From Blumeriella jaapii (Eukaryota > Ascomycota > Leotiomycetes > Helotiales > Drepanopezizaceae): 64,000 bases of DNA. The position numbers and the translations under genes are program-made. The DNA is taken from the NCBI GenBank assembly GCA_009599575.1, contig VWND01000014.1, positions 186,001-250,000 of the forward strand, read 5' to 3'. Under the pieces are notes generated by a model. The model saw only the letters and a list, made by a program, of their open reading frames with translations. It was not told the origin of the DNA and did no database searches. Positions 46,501 to 57,793 of this stretch are shown piece by piece (position 1 is the stretch's first letter; every line of letters starts with the position of its first letter).

Positions 46501-48237
46501 ATTTGCCACAGCGCTGTGGTGACAGAAACATCCATTCTCGGCCTTTGTGCATTGCATGTACCTTTGTGCATTGCATGTACTGTGCTGTACAGGACTGTGG
46601 CAGGTGGTTGCGCAAGGCAATGGTGGATGTTGACATAGCTCGGCTAATCGGCGTGAGATCGTGAGCAGAGTTCTGCTTCGCGAATCCTACAGTACAGTGC
46701 CTGTACTGTACCACATATTCTACAGTCCCTAACCGTACCGTACCGTCCTGTACAGGAGCACGCTATCGTGGGCTCACGTTCAGCTGCAGCGTCACCAAGA
46801 TGCCATTTCTCCTTGCCGAGCAGGGCCTGTGCAAGTGCAGTCCTCTCGCTCTGCTCTCCGGTCTCCAGCACGACACCTGCAGCAAGCATCCGAACTCTCC
46901 TCTTGGTGTGACGGGTGGCGACGCTGCATGGCCGTCGATGCCTCTCCGTGGTCTTCAGAGGGAGATGCGAACGCCAGGGGTGGGAAACGAAGGAAAGCTC
47001 GGTGTTTCGATCGACACACAGGTGTTGCGAAACACGGCTCGGCAAGCAACGTCAACAACAACAACAACCGCGACCACGCCCACGACTGATCTCCTCTGAG
47101 CGTAAAATTTTCCCTTTCCCTCCGTCGGAAGGTTCTTCTCCTCTCCCTGGACCTGCTCATCCGATGGGTCACTCGCCGTCGGTATGCAGTAAGCGGGGCG
47201 AGAACATGCTGCTGATCGCGCCCTCGCCCTGGGAAACATCTCACAGGTCGACGTCGGCATGCTCGGGAAACATGGTGACCTGCTTGGTCGGGAATGAGGA
47301 ATGCGCCAACAGAGCGAGAGCCAAAGCGAGCAGTCAACTCGCGGTTGTCTGTACAGGACGGAACAGAGCACGAAATGCAAGCAACTCTTCCAACGCCTGC
47401 CCCATACCCCCCCTCCCCCCCCCAGTGATTCCCAAGCCGGGCGAACAGAGCACCTCCCGTTCGTTCGGTCGCCACCCCCTCCGGCCGAACCCCCAAGCAT
47501 TCGCCGAGGCGCCTTGGGCAAGGAACTCCACGACCCGCTAGGCGCTTTTCTCCTCCAGCCGTCTCGAACTAGAGTCTTGTCGAAGAGAAGGTTAAATGTG
47601 CGAATTGCAACAAAAGAAGAACGCCAAAGTGCGTCGAGTGTGCGAAAAGCTTGCATCGGGACCGGGCGAGGCGGGAGAGAGGGGGGTGGGCGCTCGTCCA
47701 GCGAGCCGAAAGTCTGTTTGCTTGGTGCTGGACTGTCCTGCACATACAGACTGTGTCGAGCCAAAGCTTGTTTTGGGGTGGCCCGGCTCCCTACGAGGTC
47801 TCTTCTGCGGATGAGTTGCGACGGAGGTGGCTTTGTATGTTTCTCCGTGCTCGGCTTGCGTTCGAGTGGGTGACGGTTGGCATGTGGGCTTTCTTCTGAA
47901 TGGAGATCAGAGCCCGTTCAAACCTCCATCTCTTGCGGACGTCGATAGTTCGCGAAGATGCCGGCCGAAAGAAAGAATCGGGGTTGGGGTGGTACAGTAC
48001 TGTACCGTGTAGTACCGTGCAGTACCTGCCCGAGTTCTTGGACTCTTACCAAACCGTGGGGAAGGCAGACAATAGTCTGAGACTTGATAGCATGGAGTAA
48101 GGAAAGTTTGGAGCTGATAGCAGATGCGGTAGATCTGTCACGCCAAAGGGGAAAACTCGGGGTTCGGGGGTGTTAGCCGATCCGTAAGTAAACACAGCAC
48201 AACACGACCGAGACTCGTCTCTACGTCTACGTCTACG
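46501..48237. other. Gene-free region upstream of the MITE
   Basis: Several overlapping frames exist on both strands, but none shows a domain or sensible splice model. It contains GTACTGTAC clusters at about 46560-46760 and 47990-48030. It may belong to a long promoter region of the bZIP gene. Confidence 0.45.
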
Positions 48238-48239
48238 TA

Positions 48240-48600
48240 CAGTAGGTTGCAAAAAGTCGTTGCGACCCTATCCTAGCAGCCAAGGCAGAACTAGAGAAAT
48301 GGAGGCAAGCGAGGACTACCGAACGTAAACTAGGGTCAAATTTGCTCGATTTGGAACTGAAAGTATAGCCGCTTTACAAACCATCAAAAGCTCGATTTTT
48401 CTATGTTATAATACACCATAATACATTACAATACAGGACAATAATATTATAAATACAAATTAACATTAATAAAAGAGGGTTCAAAAAGGTGTTAAAATGC
48501 GGCCAGAGCCCTTAAGTCCCAAAACGAGCAAGTTCCCCGCTTGGCTGCGCTGGCTACCTTGGCAGCTAGGAGGGTCGCAACGACTTTTTGCAACCTACTG
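48240..48600. mobile_element. MITE with about 29-bp perfect terminal inverted repeats and TA target duplication
   Basis: Both ends read inward as CAGTAGGTTGCAAAAAGTCG and on through TTGCGACCC, 29 identical bases. Similarity continues through CCTAGC(A/T)GCCAAGG to about 48 bp. A TA dinucleotide flanks each end (48238-48239 and 48601-48602), the target-site duplication of Tc1/mariner and pogo elements. The 361-bp element has an AT-rich interior and no coding capacity, so it is non-autonomous. The ends differ from the Tc1/mariner fossil at 56425, so another transposase must have moved it. Confidence 0.93.
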
Positions 48601-48602
48601 TA

Positions 48603-48957
48603 CAATGCGGATCCCATGCCAAATCACAACATACAGTAGGGTCAAGAAGCTCGTGTCCGCCCGGCCGCCAGAAGATCCGAGGGCGTTGCCCACGAAGTGA
48701 ACGTGTTGCTGAGAACAAGCACGGTTGCCGTCACCAAGTGTGTGTGGTTCGTGGTGGTGGCTGAACTTGTCCGCGTAGAAGCCGCAGCGACAGTACCAGA
48801 GGTTCGTCCATGGCACCAGGCGCATTGCACATCGGGAACGCAGTTCGCAATGCGCGAGAAGGCTTGCACGCTTGGTCGGGGATATCATGTCAACATCTGC
48901 CGTGGGTCACCTCACATCTTGCGCGCCCTCCCACCGAGGCGTCAACGGCCGTACGAC
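48603..48957. other. bZIP gene 5' region
   Basis: Probable promoter and 5' leader of the bZIP gene. The bZIP frame is open upstream to before 48697, so a longer N-terminus (for example ATG at 48850) is possible. No second gene is supported. Confidence 0.5.
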
Positions 48958-49929
48958 ATGCTAATGCCACGACAGGAGAAGGCCAACCTCGCCCGGGTCC
49001 GCGACAACCAACGACGCAGCCGGGCCAGGAGGAAGGAATATCTCCAGGAACTCGAAGCCCGTTTGCGACAGTGCGAGCTACAGGGCGTCGAAGCCTCCTC
49101 CGAAATCCAAGCCGTGGCGCGTCGAGTGGCAGACGAGAACAAGAAGCTACGAGGACTGCTGGCCCAGCAAGGCGTGGGAGATACGAGCGTCGAGGCATAT
49201 CTACAGACATCTGCACCGAGCGTGTCTGAGGGACCGGACGGGCAGCACGGAAGCCAGGACGCTGCGGTACGGCTTCTAGAGCAGCTGCTCTCTACACGCC
49301 AATCCTGTTGTACAAATGGGAGCGAGTCCGTGGCGGCGTCCTGTGGAAGAGATGGTTCTGGTGGCAGTGTCGCGACGACTCCATCCCACTGGAATTCAAG
49401 CTATGCCCCGACTGCCCTGGCTGCTCCGACTGCGAGTGCGACGCGATCCAAAACTCAGCAGATGGCGGAGGCTCTTTTCACGCAGCAATTCATGGCACCC
49501 GGCACAACCAGCACAACCGGCCGGACAAGCACCGCCAGTGTAGGGAACCGCTCTACTCTAGACGAGCCGCATCATCAGAAGTCGTGCAACCTCAGCCCGG
49601 CTTCACATACGTCGAGCCATCATCAGCAGATGTTGGAATACGATCAGTTTTCATGGTCGGACCAGACCTATTCCCAGTTCCCAGGCCGTAGGCAGCAGCT
49701 GTCTTATCAGCATGCCCAACAACAACAATCCTCTACATATGCCCAAACGACCACCAGCTCGAACGTCAATAGCTGCAACAATGCAGCAGACATAATCACT
49801 ACAATAGCGGGAACGACCGATCATGCCGCCATCCGGGCAGAGCTGGGCTGCGTAGGGGGAACGGACTGCGAAGTCGACAACCAAATTGTCTTCAACATGC
49901 TGGACCGATATTCTGGGCCTGACTTATGA
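48958..49929 (+). CDS. bZIP transcription factor
   Basis: A single-exon gene of 323 aa from the ATG at 48958. The basic region ARVRDNQRRSRARRKEYLQE has the N-x7-R spacing of fungal bZIPs. A leucine-zipper-like helix follows, broken after LEARLRQCELQGVEAS by AVARRVADENKKLRGLL. The rest is low complexity: Ser/Thr/Ala-rich, with a poly-Gln/His segment (HAQQQQSSTYAQTT), as in many activators. A possible upstream start at 48850 would add 36 residues with no recognisable domain. Targets cannot be inferred. The MITE lies about 360 bp upstream, inside the likely promoter. Confidence 0.82.
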   Translation: MLMPRQEKANLARVRDNQRRSRARRKEYLQELEARLRQCELQGVEASSEIQAVARRVADENKKLRGLLAQQGVGDTSVEAYLQTSAPSVSEGPDGQHGSQDAAVRLLEQLLSTRQSCCTNGSESVAASCGRDGSGGSVATTPSHWNSSYAPTALAAPTASATRSKTQQMAEALFTQQFMAPGTTSTTGRTSTASVGNRSTLDEPHHQKSCNLSPASHTSSHHQQMLEYDQFSWSDQTYSQFPGRRQQLSYQHAQQQQSSTYAQTTTSSNVNSCNNAADIITTIAGTTDHAAIRAELGCVGGTDCEVDNQIVFNMLDRYSGPDL

Positions 49930-50500
49930 CGACTAGAGGCGTGTCGCAAGCCTCTTTGGCTTTCGGCACTTTGGGGTGGAGTTGAGACAGTGTAGATTCA
50001 TTCCTAGAGTGGGCATAGACTCGCTGCTAGCCGAAAACGTTCTGGTCTTTTCGTTGTCTCAAAACACATTCCGATAGTGCTCGTGGATGGGCTTCGCCTG
50101 ACTTCAGAATACCTGCATTAAAGTGTGCACGATACATAAATCTGGTTTCCGCAAATACTTCCCGTTGTTCGGTTTCTGCTGCTGTCAATTTAGTGCATAG
50201 GATATTCCAGGTGGGCCGCGATCCTTCGTTGTTTTGGCGAGTTGAATTAAGCGAAATATGGGCACATTCCGAATCAAGATTGCTTCATTCCTCACGCATG
50301 TCTTCAGTCAACAGTTCTAAGCCTTTGAACAGGATTTCTTTGTTTGACCTCAGGACTTGCCCATCAACCAACAAAAGCTCAAGTGCGCGTCCAACCAACT
50401 TCGTCTGGACGTTCGTTCGTTCGAAACCCGAGAAAGTCAGAACGTGATCCTCGGATTTGGTCTTTACGAAGTCTCTTATTTTGCTACCTCGAGCGTAAAG
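49930..50500. other. Spacer between bZIP and the large unknown gene
   Basis: No gene or repeat recognised. The frame of the next gene is open back to before 50357, but no ATG lies upstream of 50501 in it. Confidence 0.5.
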
Positions 50501-53500
50501 ATGGGCTCCAGCTATGATTTCACTCCGTTTTTGAAAGCGAAAACCGTGCAAGAGACTCAGCGACCTTTCGGCAGACCACAAATCATACCAATACCCGCGA
50601 CTCTGATCGTGTCGCCGTTGGCGCCAGACATATCTCCGAGGACGGTCCATGATCTCAAGGAATATCTACTCGGCAACAATGCCGGGCGTAAACCCAGAGG
50701 CCGGTTAGGCGGCGAGGAATTATGGAAGACCTGGAGGCGCGCATGGGACATCTGGAACAACCACTACATCGAAGGGCGCGAGTCGCCGGTCTGGATAAGG
50801 GCCGAATACGAGAGGATCAGGAAAGAGATGGTGGCTGAGAGGGATGAGAGAAGGCGGGAACAGTATCTTCGTCGCCTTCGACGCAACGCCAGATCTCGCG
50901 CAACTCGTTTGGCCCCAAAAATCATCTTCGCTAAGGAACGGCCCGCCCCTACAGCTCCGGGCAAGATCTTCAAGAAGACAGGTAGAAGCAAGATTGAGAT
51001 TGGGGAGGCTATGGTCAAACGGCCGAACCCGGGCCGACTCCAAGAGATGAAAAAGGGAGAGACGCGCGAGCTCTACGGTCAACAGCTAGTGCCCATGGAG
51101 ATAGTCCAGATGAAGCGCACTGTGTCCAAGGACGGTGCGCCAGTCAAGGGCTGGGCTCAAGTTACAAGCAGCCGAAAGAGTGGTGAGCAAGTACCTCACA
51201 AGGACGAGACCAGAACACTTGCATCAACTGCTACCGAGGTCGAGACCACTTACATGGCACGCCAGCCCATGAAACCCACGCGTGTCTTCGAGTCCGGAGA
51301 CTACCAGAACACAGGCGGTTTCAAACTGTTGACATATGAAGAGTTAACGAAACTCAGACACGCCAACGGAACACAACCCAGGGCTCAAGAGACGACTCGC
51401 AACGACCTGGTTCAGGACCTCGAGTCGTGGGTGCCGGTCACGGAGTCGAGCTTTACTAACGAGACGACGGTCGTGGACCAGGATGGCAAGTTTCTGACGC
51501 TCACGTTCAGAGATGAGAAGATAGAAGTCCTCGAGAAGCACTACGAGTGGAAAGAAGTGTACGATGACGGCAATCTCGATGAGGATACTGATGCCAACCA
51601 TGGCATGGCCGACAGCCTCACTGACAAAGACGCGGTCGGGCCAGCTTCAGACGACGACAACGACGACGACGATCACGAGCCAATCATTAGCATACCCGCT
51701 CCGCACCGAGTCATCTACGGGCAAAACGAAAGTGGAGGCTTCCAACCCATGAAAGATTTCCCTGAGTACGCTCCACCCATCCCAGACGATGATGAAGACG
51801 ACCAGGAGTGGATGGACGCTATCGACAACACTGTGTGGCGTCCACGCTTGTCTGGCGAGAAGCAGTTGAGGATTGACATCGACGAGAGCTTTGATGAATT
51901 TGGCAAAACAGCTCTCGAGATCTTTGGCGGCGTTGATTGTGGACGGAGTCCATATCCGGTACACCACCCGTAGACATCCTGAGATATCCCAACTCCGCTA
52001 ATACGGACAGGTTTTGAGGTCCGTGACCAAGTATGTTCGGCACGGCGAACCTATTGAGTATTTCCGCAAGAAGAAGATCTGGGACGGCGTCACCGGGACC
52101 ATCTTCAACATGCCCAGCAAGCCTATTGATGAAGGGGCTTGTTCCGAAGATGAGAGAGTCGCGGAAATCAGAGGGATGTTAGCTGATGAATTTCGCACTC
52201 CACGAGGCCAGCTTCCAGATGAGAGGGCGAATGTCTTTCCATTGGATATCCGCCGTGTAAGACGTGCTGATGCACCTCGCCCGGAGGTTCCATCACTTGA
52301 TGGGAAAGAAGAATTCTTTGAACTGCCATGGCTCAACGCTGCCACGAGCTCTCAAACGCTGAGCGAGGATGACCCTTGGTGGGTTACCCAAGAGCAAGAG
52401 CATCTCCGCGACAACCCACAAAGGAAGTATCCGCCCAAGGAGCTGCGTGAGCCAACGGAGGAGGACCAGCTGATCTTGCCTGTCGAGGACGACGCATGGG
52501 AGGAAGAGCTCAAAGCTGATGATTATGGATACTACAAATACTTTGCGACGAACCTTCACGGCGGCACTCTCATCATCAACGGCATTGAGGTCAGGAAGGG
52601 ACATATCGCTGGTCCGCTCCCGGCTTTCGCGGTCATCGAGACTCCTGGCTCGCAATTCTCCTTCTGGTGGGGTTCGTCGGGCCGGAATAACGGTGGCAAG
52701 GATGTCTTCGATCCCAACTTGCGAAGGAAGTGGGAGAATTACCGACAAAGATACGCTGGCGATGGCGACGAGTGGAGGTTCATTGGACTGCTTGCCGGGC
52801 AAGTGTGGGATTACAAGATTCGAGACAGGGTGAGACGAGAGTTGCAAGGGCACACTTATGATGACGACCCGATTTGGGATGGCTACAAGAAAGCAGTACC
52901 AGCTGCAGAACCTCCTCCGGAAGTTCCTTACACCGGCAAGTTGCTATCTGAACCTTCAAGGAAGCTCTTGCTAATTAGCCTCTTGTGTAGTTAAGCAGGA
53001 TACCATTTATCTGAAGAGGGACAACAAGGGGCTCCCTGTGTTTGCAGACATCACACAGCCTGAGTGCTTTGCGTCCGCGGTTGAAGAAGTCAAGTGGCTG
53101 CGAACCAAAGCAGTGCCGCTGCTCGAAGCTTTCACGATGGAAAGCGCCACGCCCTTTATCGTTCCCACTGGTGTCGATTTATGGGTCTCCTCCAAGTCCC
53201 CTGTACAGCATCAAGATACATTCCCTGAACATGATCTGCAGCAACAACACTGGTTCAGCTGGCTCGATGACAAGCCGAGACAAATCCAGCAGCAGAAAGC
53301 TGCGATCCAGAGGGCCAATGACGCCAGAGACCAGCGAGACATCGTCCGGCACAATGAAGAGGTCGCTCTAGGTGCAAAGAGGAAGGCGGCGGCTGAGCTC
53401 GAGGTGCCCTATCCTAGGCGGACTTTCCAGAGCCTCCAACAGGACCGCGCAGCTCTTGACAGAGCAGGTCTTGATGGAGCGAGAGTCGATGGCCCGCAAG

Positions 53501-55656
53501 ATGAAGGAATCTCCCTCGACGCCAAAAGGAAGGCGGGTGCTGACGTCGAGGGGCCCGATCCCAAGCGGACATTCCAGAGCGTCCAAAGGGACCGAGCAGC
53601 TCTTGAAAAAGCGAGAGCTGATGCAGTCGCGGCTATCCACGCTGCTGAGCGAGCCAAGAAGCAGAAAGCGTCAGACGAAGCCGACATGCACCTCCAAGTC
53701 CTCGCCTTCGATGCGCAAATCCAGCACTTGCTGAGGGCGGCTTTGATTGCGGTTGATGCGCCCATTTCCCAATCTGCGGCCCACGCCATTATCGAGGCGC
53801 ACGTTGTGGAACGGGAAGAGGAGGCGAAGAAAATGATTGCTCGATTTCAGAAATCCCGAAGCCCGATCCCACTTTTTCATTCGATTGGGATCAGAACCGC
53901 GTACGATGCTTGGAGGAAGTCTGCAAGAGCCGGCAACATCTTGAAGAGATCTCGGCCCGGGAGGCTGTTGCGCGAGCTGGCCGACGCCCGAGACGCACTT
54001 GCGCGAGAAGAAGAACGGCAAAGGGCTTCAGACAGTCGCGAGGCGGAACTGCGGGCCGAGATCCAAAGACAAGCTGACGCCGAGGCGAAGAAGAAGGCCG
54101 AAGCAAACAAAGCGAGCACCATTGCGGAGCGGAACCTGCAAGAAAGACACAGATTGGCCGAAGCAGCCCGGGCGGCGAGCCTGGAGAGAAAGAGAGACGA
54201 GGCCGAGAAGCAGAAAGAGGCTCAGAGGCGGAGGCTTAGGGACGAGGCCGAGAAACAGCGCCGCGGTGATCTGAGAACTCTGGCGGCAAGTCAGCAAAGC
54301 ATGGTTGCGGCGAGCGCGGCGGATGCGGAAGCGGCTCGACGACGAAAGAAACTGCAGGCTCAGCAACTTCAAGATCAGCAACTCCAGGCTCAGAAACTTC
54401 AAGATCAGCAACTTCAGGATCAGCAACTCCAGGCTCAGAAACTTCAAGATCAGCAACTCCAGGCACAGCAACTCCAGGCACAGCAACTTCAGGGTCAACA
54501 ACTTCAGGGTCAACAACTTCAGGCTCAGCAACTTCAGGATCAGCAACTTCAGGCACAGCAACTTCAGGATCAGCAACGCCAGGCACAGCAACTCCAGGCA
54601 CAGCAACTTCAGGTTCAGCAACTTCATGATCAGCAACTCCAGGCTCGATCAGCAACTTCAGGCCCAGCAACTTCAGGGTCAACAACGCCAGGCCCAGAAA
54701 CCCAGACTCAGCAACGCCAGGCCCAGCAACTTCAACTCCAGGCTCAGCAACTCCAGGCTCAGCAATCGCCAACCCAGCCACCGCAAGCCCTACAACAGCA
54801 CAACAACTCAACGCTGGCTGCTGGACAGCAGCAAGCAAGAACCGATGCTGGAAACCTGCTCCGGGTACTAGCAGAGCCGCTACCCGCCTTTCCCACCACC
54901 AAGGAAGATATCCAATCAGATCATGGTGGGCTCCTCACAGAGCTCGAACTCGCACGAGAATGGGAAAAACAGTTCCATCAATGGACCACGAATGTAAAGA
55001 GTGTCTCAGACAATCTGGCCAGTCGTGCCATTGCGGCAAATATGGATGTCTGGCAGTATCTCCAGGCCAACGGGTACAGGTCAAGAGCCCAATGGATATC
55101 TGACGTGCAGGCCGGGGCGACCAAGCGTACGAGTGCGGCTGGGAGTGACCAAATGCCCTCACCCCCTCTACTACCTGCTGTTCCCGCATCCGACGACACG
55201 GCTCCCCCCGCTCTCCAACGGGAGCTTGACCCACGGTCCGACGGGCCCATAGCGGCCGATGTGATGGCGGCCCTGCGGGTCGCCCGGATGGAGATGCGAC
55301 ACGCTCTTCACGACGCCCTCGCCGCCCACGCTACGCTGGAGGGACGGACCGAGCTGCAGATTGTGCAGGAACGAGGCTACGCGAGCGTCGAGGGCTACCT
55401 GTACGACAAGTCCACGCGGGCCTTCGGCCACCGCGACATTCCCGTCTATCCTGCCGCGGGCGGAGTCTCGCGCGGCCGGGCCGCGACCGCCGACGCAGAC
55501 CGCCAGACGACCAAGAGGCTGCTCTTGGCCAACCGGCTCTACGCCGCCAGCGAGTACGAGGTGCAGGCGCAGGCGGTGGAAGCCCGGCGGCCGCCTGTCG
55601 TCGACATCACGCGGACGGTGGCCGGACGTCCATTGAACAAAAACGCAACGGCCTGA
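50501..55656 (+). CDS. Very large protein of unknown function with LQ-rich repeats
   Basis: Three exons (50501-51958, 52011-52935, 52991-55656) join in frame to 1682 aa. The second intron appears to be GC-AG (GCAAGT donor, TGTAG acceptor, GCTAAT branch). The N-terminal 200 residues hold a helical basic part (KTWRRAWDIWNNHYIEGRES, then an Arg-rich helix). The middle is acidic and includes DDDNDDDDHEP. A globular-looking part (about 650-800) contains DYGYYKYFATNLHGGTLIIN and SQFSFWWGSSGRN. Next come a long Ala/Arg/Glu/Gln coiled coil (about 1050-1245), an LQAQQ/LQDQQ pentapeptide array (about 1249-1365) and a conserved-looking C-terminal domain (ELELAREWEKQFHQW, NMDVWQYLQANGYRSRAQW). No family recognised. 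No signal peptide or membrane segment seen. Confidence 0.8.
54352..54720 (+). repeat. Coding minisatellite, 15-bp CAGCAACTTCAGGCA-like unit
   Basis: Tandem 15-bp units encoding LQAQQ, LQDQQ, LQGQQ and variants inside the large unknown gene. At about 54645-54705 the same units are read in a different frame, giving SATSGPATSGSTTPGPET, before the Gln frame returns. Confidence 0.9.
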
Positions 55657-56422
55657 ACGACGGAAGCAGGCGACGCCACTGGGACGGGACAGGGTGGACT
55701 GGCAGCTTCGTCCTGCTCGCCCGGAGAGGTGGAGTGTCTATCACTGCACGTGTTGCGATTCGGGGTCTGGATGCGTGATTCGTCGGCCTGGGTGGTTGGT
55801 TGGAGACGCAGCAGTGTGCTATTTCTTTTCCTCTTTTGGCGTGCCCCTTGGTCTTGTAGAATCGTCTTCTCTTTTTCTTTTTCTTCTTTTTTCTTTTTCT
55901 TTCTTGATAGTTGTAATGACATGGCAGCTTGGTCCTTCCTTCTGCTTTCCTGCCCACAGTGTGTAGGTATGATGCGGGCGCTCTGTTGTCTCTGGCCCTT
56001 CCTCGCTCATGGGACGGCTGCATTGTTTTGGGTTGAGCTCGCTTCGCGCCTCGCCTATTTGTTTGCTGCTGGTCCAGTACAGTAGTTCCCCGACGCCCTG
56101 CTCCGCTCGACGAAACCCCGCGCCGCAGGAATCCGCCCAGCTTCGCCCGCACATGTACTGTACTGTACTGTACTGTACTGTACTGTACTGTACGTGAGTA
56201 CGTGATGCTCTGGTTGGCGCGGAAGTGCGGCTCGCGTTCTTCTGTTCCGGCTGAATTGCAAACGCCCTCCTGCCCCTCCTCCAGTGCTGCACGTGTGCTG
56301 TCTGTAAGCTTGTATGTATGTATGTATGTACTGTTTTTGTACATGTACAGTACAGTACAGTACACATGTACTCCACGCGCATCTGTACCCCACGTGCATA
56401 TGTATGTACATATATACATACA
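55657..56422. other. Spacer with T-rich and GTACTGTAC repeats
   Basis: No gene supported. It holds a T/C-rich tract at about 55855-55915, a perfect (TACTG)-type run at 56156-56192, a (TGTA) run at about 56311-56330 and (GTACA) runs at 56337-56365. Confidence 0.7.
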
Positions 56423-56424
56423 TA

Positions 56425-57791
56425 CAGTGGGTGGACACATGAATCTGCGCGTCAATAAATAATCGTTACCCCAACAAAATTCTTCTACCTTTACAATTTC
56501 ATAACTCCACCATTAATTAATCGATTTTAAATACAAATAGCTTAAATGAAAGCTGAAAATCGAAAGAATATTCGATTTCAATTAATATTTCGTATACCAT
56601 CCATTTGCAGCTTTAACAGCGTTTACTTTCTTCTGCATCCCCTCCGCCAGTTTATTTAATAACTGGTCTTCTAAAAGCTCCCACGCCCTTTGTGCAGTAC
56701 TAATCAATAAACGCTGAGTTATATCGTTATCTTTCATAACGATTAATTCAGGTTTTAACTTAATAATTTTAGCTTTTAACATTTTCCATAAATTTTCAAT
56801 CGGATTAAAATCCGGCGAATAAAAAGGCCAATCTACCAATTCGATATTTATATCACGAAACCATTCCTGAATAAAACGCGCTTTATGAATCGGAGCGTTA
56901 TTTTGCATAAAAATACTATCGTCGTAAAGAATCGTAGAAAAGTGTTCTTCGAGAACTTCGAGATATTTGGCGGCTGTAACGCCTCCACGAGTCGCATTTG
57001 AATCTCCGCGTATTACGACCAAATCTGTTCGAATTCCTTAGCCGAATGCAGCCCAAAACATAATCGTTCGACCTTTAGTAGGCTCTTCTTAAACTGCCCA
57101 AGATTGTAAGCTTTCACTTATTAAATTGCGTTAATAATAAGAAATATAAATCGATAGAAATATTAACTTTTCGTTCGATAAACAAACTCCCAACGACCCT
57201 TTTTTCCACGTTCAATTGAACATTCGTCAGACCAGCGCCAGCGACGCCAATAAAAAAGAGATTTATTATCGTAAAAAAGTGCTTATTGCAATCGCGCGGC
57301 AGCGCGTTCGTCGGTCAAAACAGATCGTTTTCGACAGCGCCATTTTGTATACCAGATTTCTTTAAAAATCGATATATCGTTTTCTTCGAAACGTGCGAAA
57401 CGGTAAAAAAGCGTAATTGAGCCGCTGTAATTTTTAGCGTACGAGCAATTGCTCTGAAAATAGCCCTCCTATCGCGTTCCGTAATAAAAAAAGGCGGGCG
57501 TCCTCGAGATTGTGATTTACCGTCGGATTGTAAAAACGCGTTTTTGACCGTATAACGCGCGGCGGATAAGCTGCACTTTTCCGACTCCGCAAGCCAAGTA
57601 TAAGGAACTCCAAATCTTCTACCGCCAATAATACGATTTCTAGCCCCTGAAGAAAGGTTCCTAAAGGGTTGGCGAAACGTTCCGGGTGTTCGTAGCATAA
57701 TAGTGTAGTTGCGAAAAAGAGGTGTGTTTTGGTGTAAACGCGAAAAGTCGCGGTCGGGGGCCGACGCGCACATTCATGTGTCCACGTACTG
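56425..57791 (-). mobile_element. Inactivated Tc1/mariner transposon with TIRs and TA duplication
   Basis: Ends are CAGTGGGTGGACACATGAAT on the left and the inverted CAGTACGTGGACACATGAAT on the right, extending to about 29 bp through TGCGCGTC. TA flanks both ends (56423-56424, 57792-57793). The 1367-bp length is standard for the superfamily. The transposase pseudogene runs on the minus strand. The interior is AT-rich, with C to T and G to A damage consistent with RIP. Confidence 0.92.
56582..57773 (-). pseudogene. Tc1/mariner DDE transposase pseudogene
   Basis: Surviving blocks on the minus strand are an N-terminal helix-turn-helix part with SRGRPPFFITERDRRAIFRA and VSKKTIYRFLKKSG, then WSDECSIERG around the first catalytic Asp. 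Later come FMQNNAPIHKARFIQEWF and DWPFYSPDFNPIENLWKMLK around the second and third acidic positions. The usual QDNAP is QNNAP here, so the second Asp is lost. In-frame stops occur, for example after WAV and after FWAAFG, each explained by CAA or CGA to TAA or TGA-type changes. Frames also shift between 57022 and 57315. It cannot make a functional transposase. Confidence 0.9.
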
Positions 57792-57793
57792 TA

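Noticed and set aside
46792..47541. Overlapping frames on both strands as a possible gene
   Set aside because: No domain, no sensible intron pattern, mixed low-complexity composition.
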